This document shows positions 1 through 5,070 of a DNA stretch of 5,070 bases, piece by piece. Positions within the stretch are counted from its first letter, which is position 1. The number at the start of each line of letters is the position of its first letter. The notes below the pieces were generated by a model. That model had not been told where the DNA came from, made no database searches, and was given only the letters and a program-made list of their open reading frames with translations. The position numbers and the translations under genes are program-made. The stretch is taken from the NCBI GenBank assembly GCA_031284475.1, contig JAISZV010000093.1, positions 1 to 5,070 on the forward strand, given 5' to 3'. The stretch comes from Proteiniphilum sp. GTDB lineage: Bacteria; Bacteroidota; Bacteroidia; Bacteroidales; Dysgonomonadaceae.

Positions 1-454
1 CGGAATAGAGGTATGCTCCCGGCGCTGCATCAATGACGTACCACATCTCGGTTTTTCCGAAGGAATTGTGCCGTTTTTTTCCCAGTGCATCGTCAGGGTG
101 TACCTGAATGGAAAGGTCGTCGCGGGCGTCAATGAATTTAATGAGCAGGGGGAAAGTATTTCCGAATTTTTGATACACTCTTTTTCCGACCAGTGCTTCT
201 CCGCAACGGCAGAGCAGTTCTTCGAGCGACGTGCCGGCTAAACGCCCGTTGGATATAAGGGAAATATTGCCGCATACACCCGAAATTTCCCAGCTCTCGC
301 CGATACCTTCCTGAAAAGGTTCTGTTTTTTTGAAACGGCAAATATCCGAGCCGCCCCAGATAACCGGTTTGAGGATCGGTTCGAATTTAAACGGATAAAG
401 CGCTCCACCGCTTATGAAAGAATTTTCTGTTGTATTGTAATTATTACTTGACAT
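1..454 (-). CDS. manA: Mannose-6-phosphate isomerase, class I (5' part, cut by window edge)
   Basis: This enzyme interconverts fructose-6-phosphate and mannose-6-phosphate in the cytoplasm, feeding GDP-mannose and GDP-fucose synthesis or mannose catabolism. The gene starts at the ATG at 454 and stays open to base 1, giving 151 codons; the rest of the protein (the family is usually a little over 300 residues) lies outside. Visible family signatures are YPFKFEPILKPVIWGG (residues 20-35), GESWEIS (52-58), PLLIKFIDARDDLSIQVHPDD (102-122) and GKTEMWYVIDA (133-143). Gln117, His119 and Glu136 match three of the zinc ligands of the cupin active site; the fourth ligand is off the window. The first 18 or so residues are polar and unconserved-looking, but no better start exists nearer the core motif. 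It follows glgB after 128 bases. That gap has no clear terminator and only a one-mismatch -7 box (TAAAATTG, minus strand), so co-transcription with glgB is plausible but not certain. Confidence 0.93.
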   Translation of the reverse strand, partial: MSSNNYNTTENSFISGGALYPFKFEPILKPVIWGGSDICRFKKTEPFQEGIGESWEISGVCGNISLISNGRLAGTSLEELLCRCGEALVGKRVYQKFGNTFPLLIKFIDARDDLSIQVHPDDALGKKRHNSFGKTEMWYVIDAAPGAYLYS

Positions 455-582
455 ATTGATTTTTTATATTTCACAATTTTACTGTGCTGATTTTGGTTCC
501 GCCGGGCGTTGTTTTCAACTCAAATCCCAAATTCAAGAGTTCTTTATTTCGAGGTTTTCCGGTGTTCCTTAATCATCGACCG

Positions 583-2595
583 TTAACCGCATACCCGTTT
601 CATTGCGATTGCCGTCCGGGCAGGCAGGTACAATTGCAGCCACCCTTTGTTGTCTTTTGCATAGAGCGGATCGTACATTGTGAAATGATGGAGGGTATCG
701 TCATTTTGTCCGAATCCTCCGAACTGTTGGTTGTCCGTATCGAGCAGAATTTCATATTCTCCCGAGGGAACCAGAATACCGTAGTTGCTGTATGATTTCT
801 GCGGGTTGAAATTATAGACAAAGAGCAAATCTTTCCGCATGTATGCCAGTACGTTATCATCGTCCTTATCCCAAACCTTCACTAACGGCAGCGTCTGAAA
901 ATCGGGAACGGATTTTATGAGCCGTATCATTGCCTTATCGAAATCACCCATATAATGGTACTTCAAGTTATGGTCGTCCGCCAGACGCCACTGGCGGCGG
1001 GCGTATTTGTAAGACCAGCGGTTCCCTTCCCGGGGAAAATCGATCCATTCGGGATGTCCGAACTCATTCCCCATAAAATTGAGATAACTGCCGTTAATGG
1101 TGGTCGCCGTTACCAAACGAATCATCTTATGCAATGCAATACCGCGGTCTACCGCATAGGAACTGCTCGTCAGTTTCGACATAAACCAATACATATCTGC
1201 GTCGATCAGCCTGAATATAATAGTTTTATCGCCTACCAACGCCTGATCGTGGCTCTCCACGTAGGAGACGGTCTTTTCATCGGCGCGCCGGTTGGTTGTT
1301 TCCCACCAGATGCTGCTGGAACGCCACTCTTCGTCCCTTTTCTCCTTGATTGTTTTGATCCAGAAATCGGGAATATTCATGGCCATACGATAATCGAACC
1401 CATAGCCTCCGGATTGTATATCCAGCGCCAGGCCGGGCATACCGCTTACCTCTTCGGCAATGGTTACGGCATGGGGATTTACCTCGTGGATAAGCTGATT
1501 GGCCAGCGTGAGGTAGCAAATAGCGTCCGTATCCTGGCGGCCGTTAAAGTAATCGCCATAGGAGCCGAAACTCTCTTCTAACCCGTGGCTATAGTACAAC
1601 ATCGATGTAACGCCATCGAACCGGAATCCGTCGAACCGGAATTCTTCCAGCCAATATTTACAGTTGGAAAGCAGGAAATGCAGCACTTCATTTTTTCCGT
1701 AATCAAAACAGAGCGAATCCCAAGCCTGATGGATTCTTCTATTCGGGTCACGGGGGAAATAAAGATCGTAGCTTCCGTCCATCCGGGCGATGCCCTCCGT
1801 TTCATTTTTTACAGCATGTGAATGTACTATGTCCATGATGACGGCAATGCCCATTTCGTGCGCAGCGTCGATCAACCGGCACAGTTCATCAGGCGTACCG
1901 TTACGGGAGGAAGGCGCAAAAAAACTGGAGACATGATAGCCGAACGAACCATAGTAGGGATGCTCCTGAATGGCCATGATCTGGATGGCGTTGTACCCGT
2001 TCTCTTTTACCCGTGGTAGTATATTTTCCCTAAATTCATTGTAGGATCCCACTTTCTCATCTGCCGTGGACATACCTATATGGGTTTCATAAATGAGCAA
2101 GGGGGAGCAATCCGGTTTGAAGCCCGTATGCTTGAAAGTATATCTGTTTTCAGGCTCCCACACCTGCGCACTGAAGATCAGCGTTTGCTTATCCTGCACC
2201 ACACGCCTGCACCAGGCGGGGATGCGTTCCCCAGAACCGCCTTCCCAGTTTACATGCAGCTTGTAAAGGTCTTGATGGTGAATGCGCCCGGGCGGTATTT
2301 TTACTTCCCAAACGCCATTGTCCGCCCGTTTCAGACGAAATGATTCCTGTCGCTGCCAATCGTTGAAAGTGCCCACAAGAAAAATTTCTGTGGCATTCGG
2401 AGCCCATTCGCGAAATACCCATCCGTCGCCGGTTCTGTGTAACCCGAAATAGAGATAGCCGCTTGAGAAATCGGAAAGGGTGATCCGGCCTTCCTGTGTG
2501 AGGTAGGAGAGCCGCTTCAAATAAAAATTGCGGCGCCCTTCAATTGCTTCGGCGTAGGGATTGAGCCAGGGATCGTTTTTAATGATGGTAAGCAT
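583..2595 (-). CDS. glgB: 1,4-alpha-glucan (glycogen) branching enzyme, GH13 eukaryote-like type
   Basis: This cytoplasmic enzyme cuts an alpha-1,4-glucan chain and re-attaches the piece by an alpha-1,6 bond, making branch points in glycogen. The 670-residue protein is complete. An N-terminal CBM48-like beta domain spans about residues 45-145 (motif FREWAPNATEIFLVGTFNDW, 61-80). The GH13 barrel follows from about 165 to 530, and a C-terminal all-beta domain ends at 670. All catalytic signatures are present: region I DIVHSH (255-260), region II GFRFDGVTS with nucleophile Asp327, region III TIAEEVSG with acid/base Glu381, and region IV YVESHD with transition-state Asp450. The motifs YGSFGYHVSSFFAPSS and VESHDQALVGDKT resemble animal and plant branching enzymes (GH13_8) more than the E. 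coli type (GH13_9), which is usual in Bacteroidota. The ATG at 2595 gives the expected N-terminus (KNDPWLNPYAEAI). It starts 24 bases after the YhcH-family stop with no promoter box between, suggesting one transcript. No glycogen synthase gene is visible in the window. Confidence 0.97.
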   Translation of the reverse strand: MLTIIKNDPWLNPYAEAIEGRRNFYLKRLSYLTQEGRITLSDFSSGYLYFGLHRTGDGWVFREWAPNATEIFLVGTFNDWQRQESFRLKRADNGVWEVKIPPGRIHHQDLYKLHVNWEGGSGERIPAWCRRVVQDKQTLIFSAQVWEPENRYTFKHTGFKPDCSPLLIYETHIGMSTADEKVGSYNEFRENILPRVKENGYNAIQIMAIQEHPYYGSFGYHVSSFFAPSSRNGTPDELCRLIDAAHEMGIAVIMDIVHSHAVKNETEGIARMDGSYDLYFPRDPNRRIHQAWDSLCFDYGKNEVLHFLLSNCKYWLEEFRFDGFRFDGVTSMLYYSHGLEESFGSYGDYFNGRQDTDAICYLTLANQLIHEVNPHAVTIAEEVSGMPGLALDIQSGGYGFDYRMAMNIPDFWIKTIKEKRDEEWRSSSIWWETTNRRADEKTVSYVESHDQALVGDKTIIFRLIDADMYWFMSKLTSSSYAVDRGIALHKMIRLVTATTINGSYLNFMGNEFGHPEWIDFPREGNRWSYKYARRQWRLADDHNLKYHYMGDFDKAMIRLIKSVPDFQTLPLVKVWDKDDDNVLAYMRKDLLFVYNFNPQKSYSNYGILVPSGEYEILLDTDNQQFGGFGQNDDTLHHFTMYDPLYAKDNKGWLQLYLPARTAIAMKRVCG

Positions 2596-2619
2596 TGTCT
2601 GTACCGGATTAAAAAGGCG

Positions 2620-3069
2620 CTAAATTACCGCTACCTTTATAATAATTTTCTTAATAGCTCCTTCACCTACTAAGGGAGCATGCCCGTCTTCCGGAGAAAA
2701 GATAATAAATTCTCCGGGCATGAGGGTGACAAATGTCGAGGGTTCGTCGTCGAAAAATTCGATATCATTATTTGTATCGTAACCCTCTTTCGGCTGTGAC
2801 AACGATGAGAGGGCCTTCCATCCGAACGTTTCGGCTTTCGTAACCGGTATTTGTATATCAATAAACCTTTTATGGGTTTCGAGTTTTGCTTCGCCGGCCG
2901 GTTTCAGTTTTGTTTCAACAACAGAGGCTTTCAACAGGTTTCCGTCGATCTCCGTAACGCCGGCCTCCGCATTGTAAATATCGAGTTGCCCGATAAATTC
3001 GAAAGCTCTTTCAAAAAACGGATGCAAACTGTAATAGTTGGCTGCATTTGCAAGGTTGTCAACAATCAT
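2620..3069 (-). CDS. YhcH/YjgK/YiaL (EbgC-like) family protein, possible sugar anomerase
   Basis: The product is a 149-residue soluble protein of the DUF386 cupin-like family. Its E. coli member YhcH (NanQ) has been described as a metal-dependent anomerase that opens the ring of N-acetylneuraminate; EbgC and YiaL are relatives linked to other sugars. Matching features are the start MIVDNLANAANYYSLHPFFE, the charged metal-site segment LETHKRFIDIQ (residues 63-73: Glu64, His66, Asp71) and the C-terminal FSPEDGHAP (124-132, His130). The reading frame is open upstream to an ATG at 3288. I chose the ATG at 3069 because it gives the usual family N-terminus and length, and because the longer form would run through its own promoter and into the opposite gene. 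It is the first gene of a likely yhcH-like/glgB/manA operon. No sialic acid genes are near, so the true substrate is unknown; a role on hexoses or their phosphates is only an inference from its neighbours. Confidence 0.9.
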   Translation of the reverse strand: MIVDNLANAANYYSLHPFFERAFEFIGQLDIYNAEAGVTEIDGNLLKASVVETKLKPAGEAKLETHKRFIDIQIPVTKAETFGWKALSSLSQPKEGYDTNNDIEFFDDEPSTFVTLMPGEFIIFSPEDGHAPLVGEGAIKKIIIKVAVI

Positions 3070-3102
3070 TGTTCCTTTTGTTAAATTATAAATCCAATAG
3101 GA

Positions 3103-3110
3103 CAAAGATA
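3103..3110 (-). promoter_or_regulatory. Bacteroidota -7 box, promoter of the leftward operon
   Basis: The minus strand reads TATCTTTG, a full match to the Bacteroidota -7 consensus TAnnTTTG, ending 33 bases before the ATG of the YhcH-family gene. No TTTG -33 element is seen at the usual 19-21 base spacing; that area is A/T-rich instead. It is the only full-match box found upstream of the three leftward genes, so it probably drives all of them. Transcription should start a few bases downstream, leaving a short untranslated leader. Confidence 0.65.
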
Positions 3111-3182
3111 GGTATTTGTAAATATTTCTCTCCATTTTTGGCGGTAAAAAAGCGTACGTAAAATAAAATAGAGAAAAATGCA

Positions 3183-3190
3183 TATCTTTG
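3183..3190 (+). promoter_or_regulatory. Bacteroidota -7 box, promoter of the PDZ protein gene
   Basis: TATCTTTG matches TAnnTTTG exactly and lies 32 bases before the ATG at 3223, a normal distance for a short-leader mRNA. The preceding 25 bases are very A/T-rich, but no TTTG stands at the -33 position. The box is identical to the one of the divergent YhcH-family gene, with 72 bases between the two. Confidence 0.65.
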
Positions 3191-3222
3191 TGACTTAAGT
3201 TTAACAAATCAGTAATTTCATA

Positions 3223-4662
3223 ATGAAACGGATTATTTCGCTTGTTTTCTTGGTTATTTCTATTTTTACAGGACGGTTGTTTGCGCAAAATTCAGATATT
3301 ACCTGTAGCCTCGGTTTTAAATTTGAAATAAGCGACAACAAAAGTTGGGGATACAAAGAGCCGGTTATTGTGGATATTACTCCCGGTTCTCCGGCCGAGA
3401 AAGCGGGGCTGAAACTGAACGATATTATCCTCTCCGTAAGCCATAACAGTACTTATCTTAAATCATACCAGACCATTATGTCGTGGTTTGGTCAGCATCC
3501 GAAAACAATGACCCTTGCCATCCGCAATTTCGAACATGCTTTTAAGGAGATCACAATCGAAAAAGATTGCCGCCACGTGAATGCGATCAGCGAAGCCCAA
3601 TTGGCGCCGGTATTTGCATTTTACAGCTTGGAAGATGTACAGGACAGGCGTTTTTTGATACCGGTGAAAACGACCGTCAACGAAAAAGCCCTTTTTCATA
3701 ACTACCGTACGTTTGCTTTTCCCTCTTCCGATGAGAGTACACGGCAGCTTGACGAACGGATCAATGCTATTTTTATTCGCGCTTTGTCAGAGGCCGGATT
3801 ACGATATGATCCGGACGACCCCGATTTTGTTATCCAGACATATTATAATTATGAGAACAATTCGATGTACAAAGCCGGTTCGCCTACTTTCGGAAGTTAT
3901 CAGCCGGTTTGGAGATTCGATACAAGGAGCGGCAGAATGGTGAAACTTCCTTTGTATGAACCGTCAGAAGCCGTTCGGGTGGATGACGTCGCCTTTAATC
4001 TTGAGTTCGGGTACCGGTTCTATGATAGAAAATTTATTGAGGCGGGCGAGATGATGCTGATCTGGGAAAGTGAAGTACAGGAACGGCTGAGCAGCCATTA
4101 CGATTTGGTTGATTATTTGGAAATAAATCTTCCGCTTCTATTGAAGAAGTTCCCTAATTCCGGGAATAAATCGTTAGGCACTTATCATGTGAACTATCAG
4201 AAATACAATTATACCGGTATCGGATATAATATGAACGACCTGAAAACGGTTGTATCGGTAGACCCCGGCTCTCCGGCCGCACGAGCGGGTATTTTACCGG
4301 GAGATGTGGTGATCAACATACAGGGACAGGATTTTGACCACACCTCCCAGTCCCTCACGGAAGGCTATCGCCGTTTTATCGCGGAGACGATGAACCTTCG
4401 GGATAAAAACAGTCGTTATACCGATTCCAATGGCTTCAAAGAGTGCATGTTCTGGGATATGGCGCAATACAATGCCGTATCGACAGCCATTACCAATAAC
4501 CGGCGATACAAGTCGGCTTTTTTTTATCTGTTTAATTTTAACCAGTATATCGACTGGAGTACGCCTGTTTCCATTAATATAATAGTGTTGCGGAACGGCA
4601 AAGAGATGAATTTTGTAGTAATGCCTCAAATCACTACAAGTTCACATATACTGGCATATTAA
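3223..4662 (+). CDS. Secreted PDZ - DUF4136-like - PDZ protein
   Basis: The 479-residue product begins with a Sec signal peptide: Lys2-Arg3, a hydrophobic stretch at 4-16, and a likely cut after Ala21 in RLFAQ. There is no lipobox cysteine, so a soluble periplasmic location is likely. A first PDZ domain covers about 26-115, with the core VDITPGSPAEKAGLKLNDII at 50-69. The middle (about 155-310) resembles DUF4136: YRTFAFPSSDE, then LDERINAIFIRALSEAGLRY (176-195), DPDFVIQTYYNY and a late GEMMLIWESE strand (275-284). A second PDZ domain starts near 325 (VSVDPGSPAARAGILPGDVV, 344-363) and has a long insertion at about 372-445 before its closing strand INIIVLRNGKEMNFVVM. No Ser-His-Asp protease triad or other enzyme motif is recognisable, so it may be a binding or scaffold protein of the envelope; the ligand is unknown. 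The start lies 32 bases after a -7 box. It appears monocistronic, since only regulatory DNA follows. Confidence 0.9.
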   Translation: MKRIISLVFLVISIFTGRLFAQNSDITCSLGFKFEISDNKSWGYKEPVIVDITPGSPAEKAGLKLNDIILSVSHNSTYLKSYQTIMSWFGQHPKTMTLAIRNFEHAFKEITIEKDCRHVNAISEAQLAPVFAFYSLEDVQDRRFLIPVKTTVNEKALFHNYRTFAFPSSDESTRQLDERINAIFIRALSEAGLRYDPDDPDFVIQTYYNYENNSMYKAGSPTFGSYQPVWRFDTRSGRMVKLPLYEPSEAVRVDDVAFNLEFGYRFYDRKFIEAGEMMLIWESEVQERLSSHYDLVDYLEINLPLLLKKFPNSGNKSLGTYHVNYQKYNYTGIGYNMNDLKTVVSVDPGSPAARAGILPGDVVINIQGQDFDHTSQSLTEGYRRFIAETMNLRDKNSRYTDSNGFKECMFWDMAQYNAVSTAITNNRRYKSAFFYLFNFNQYIDWSTPVSINIIVLRNGKEMNFVVMPQITTSSHILAY

Positions 4663-4717
4663 GCGTAGCTGAATATCATAACCGGTTGTTTTTGAATAAA
4701 TTATTCTTTGAACTCCG

Positions 4718-4742
4718 TTTTCAGCGAAATAGCGACTGAAAA
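4718..4742. terminator. Hairpin downstream of the PDZ gene, possible terminator
   Basis: TTTTCAGCG (4718-4726) pairs with CG-CTGAAAA (4733-4742, with A4735 bulged) around the loop AAATAG, giving nine pairs. It lies 55 bases after the PDZ stop codon and just before promoter P1, where a terminator would be expected. There is no run of T after the right arm on the plus strand; A residues follow. It is therefore not a canonical intrinsic terminator and may instead insulate P1 or simply protect the mRNA 3' end. Confidence 0.35.
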
Positions 4743-4767
4743 AATATCCAAAATAAATAAGGAAATA

Positions 4768-4800
4768 TTTGGAAGTTATTCTCCGGAATTGCTATCTTTG
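4768..4800 (+). promoter_or_regulatory. Tandem promoter P1 (TTTG-N21-TATCTTTG)
   Basis: TTTG at 4768-4771 and TATCTTTG at 4793-4800 are separated by 21 bases, matching the Bacteroidota housekeeping promoter pattern of a -33 TTTG and a -7 TAnnTTTG. The 30 bases before the -33 element (about 4738-4767) are strongly A/T-rich with A-tracts, like an UP element. The bases after the -7 box, TAGCCC, are G/C-rich. It is a better consensus match than either promoter around 3100-3190. Confidence 0.75.
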
Positions 4801-4809
4801 TAGCCCTTT

Positions 4810-4842
4810 CGCTCAAAAAGCGGGTCATTATAGAGATAATGA
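4810..4842 (+). repeat. Two small inverted repeats at the start of the P1 transcript
   Basis: CGCT-caaaa-AGCG (4810-4822) is a short stem whose base could be lengthened by T-G wobble pairs. It is followed by a perfect 7-bp stem TCATTAT-agag-ATAATGA (4825-4842). Both would form in RNA started at P1. The second stem is A/T-only apart from one C-G pair, so it is weak. Function is unknown. Confidence 0.4.
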
Positions 4843-4935
4843 AACAAGCAGATTGAAATGAAGTGAATATAACGATTGGAAATCAGTTCCTTTGTTTCGG
4901 ATGCGAAAAGATATTGAAAAAACTTTCATAAAAGT

Positions 4936-4966
4936 TTTGGAGAATAAAAAAAACGCAGTATCTTTG
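4936..4966 (+). promoter_or_regulatory. Tandem promoter P2 (TTTG-N19-TATCTTTG)
   Basis: TTTG at 4936-4939 and TATCTTTG at 4959-4966 are 19 bases apart, again a full match to the Bacteroidota promoter pattern. The spacer contains an eight-A run, and the upstream 30 bases (about 4905-4935) are A-rich. The bases after the box, CACCCGC, form a G/C-rich discriminator of the kind seen at stable RNA promoters. The -7 boxes of P1 and P2 are 166 bases apart, a layout common at rRNA operons. Confidence 0.78.
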
Positions 4967-4970
4967 CACC

Positions 4971-4998
4971 CGCTTTTAAGGAAAGATTTCTATAAGCG
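4971..4998 (+). other. Leader hairpin at the start of the P2 transcript
   Basis: CGCTTTTA (4971-4978) pairs with TATAAGCG (4991-4998) with a single T-T mismatch. An inner GAA/TTC stem (4981-4983 with 4988-4990) closes the loop AGAT. The structure lies at or next to the expected P2 start point, so the 5' end of the leader RNA could fold immediately after initiation. Confidence 0.4.
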
Positions 4999-5010
4999 AG
5001 AGAAAAAGAG

Positions 5011-5024
5011 CGATCTTTAGAATA
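5011..5024 (+). promoter_or_regulatory. boxA-like antitermination motif
   Basis: CGATCTTTAGAATA resembles bacterial rRNA boxA elements (E. coli TGCTCTTTAACA): 8 of 12 positions match, including the core TCTTTA. It follows the P2 start by about 40 bases. In rRNA leaders boxA recruits NusB/NusE to stop premature termination of untranslated RNA. The match is short, so on its own it is weak. Together with P1, P2 and the absence of a gene it supports an rRNA leader. Confidence 0.42.
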
Positions 5025-5070
5025 ATTACATACACGTTTTAAAAAGAAGACAAAGCAGAGTATACAAGGG

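Larger units (their letters stand above)
4663..5070. other. Gene-free regulatory region, probable rRNA operon promoter and leader
   Basis: These 408 bases hold no open frame with recognisable protein features on either strand. In order they contain a hairpin, an A/T-rich tract with promoter P1, two small inverted repeats, a second A/T-rich tract with promoter P2, a leader hairpin and a boxA-like motif. Two strong tandem promoters followed by a non-coding leader with boxA are typical of rRNA operons, including those of Bacteroides. Neither the conserved 16S start (AGAGTTTGAT) nor any tRNA is present, so the transcribed gene lies beyond base 5070. A tRNA cluster or a highly expressed ribosomal protein gene is the main alternative. 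Confidence 0.55.

Noticed and set aside
517..541. An inverted repeat AACTC...GAGTT in the glgB-manA gap as a terminator
   Set aside because: Only five pairs with a 15-base loop and no adjoining T-run; too weak to call.
484..795. A 103-codon plus-strand frame overlapping the glgB 3' end and the glgB-manA gap
   Set aside because: Most of it is antisense to the conserved C-terminus of GlgB. The protein has no family features and no Bacteroidota promoter precedes it.
955..1581. A 208-codon open frame on the plus strand, antisense to glgB
   Set aside because: It lies wholly within the strongly supported glgB, shows no recognisable domain, and has no promoter box or start context. It is an antisense shadow.
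3070..3288. A 73-codon N-terminal extension of the YhcH-family gene
   Set aside because: The extension would span the likely promoter and overlap the opposite PDZ gene. The family N-terminus begins at the ATG at 3069.
4701..4710. A third promoter upstream of P1 (TTATTCTTTG)
   Set aside because: The TA is displaced by one base relative to TAnnTTTG, and the nearest TTTG is only a few bases upstream, so the required spacing is absent.
4801..4900. A possible tRNA between P1 and P2, suggested by the two small stems
   Set aside because: No GGTTCGA-type T-loop, acceptor stem or anticodon arm can be assembled; the stems are too short and A/T-rich.
4901..5020. A 39-codon lysine-rich frame (starts MRKDIEKTF) on the plus strand
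   Set aside because: It runs straight through promoter P2, the leader hairpin and the boxA-like motif. Its composition is explained by the A-rich DNA, so it is probably not translated.

Overview
The window looks like a chromosomal segment of a Bacteroidota, most likely Bacteroidales. Four copies of the phylum-specific -7 promoter box TATCTTTG (consensus TAnnTTTG) lie in the non-coding gaps. No gene start has a convincing Shine-Dalgarno sequence. The encoded proteins also fit this group: a eukaryote-like glycogen branching enzyme, a short class I mannose-6-phosphate isomerase, a YhcH-type protein and a secreted PDZ protein whose signal peptide ends in LFAQ. I cannot fix the genus from the sequence.

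Left two thirds, minus strand: three genes run leftwards. A YhcH/YiaL/EbgC-family cupin-like protein (2620-3069) is followed after 24 bases by glgB, the 1,4-alpha-glucan branching enzyme (583-2595). After a 128-base gap comes the 5' part of manA, mannose-6-phosphate isomerase (454 to the left edge, where it is cut off). A single recognisable promoter box lies upstream of the first gene, so an operon is likely. Its theme is sugar and sugar-phosphate handling: a possible sugar anomerase, glycogen branching, and fructose-6-P/mannose-6-P interconversion.

Centre right, plus strand: a divergent gene (3223-4662) encodes an exported 479-residue protein with the order PDZ - DUF4136-like - PDZ and no visible catalytic protease domain. 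Its promoter and that of the YhcH gene have identical -7 boxes, 72 bases apart, in the shared 153-base gap.

Right end, 4663-5070: 408 bases without a credible gene, but dense in regulatory signals. There is a hairpin after the PDZ gene, then two strong tandem promoters (TTTG-N21-TATCTTTG and TTTG-N19-TATCTTTG) with A/T-rich upstream tracts, then leader hairpins and a boxA-like antitermination motif. This arrangement is what one expects of an rRNA operon leader, so a 16S rRNA gene probably begins just beyond the right edge. The mature 16S start is not in the window, so this remains an inference.

I found no mobile element, CRISPR array, tRNA or clearly novel multi-gene system. The least ordinary items are the PDZ-DUF4136-PDZ protein, the putative rRNA leader with a possible long-range pairing between its two transcript starts, and the association of a YhcH-family protein with glgB and manA.
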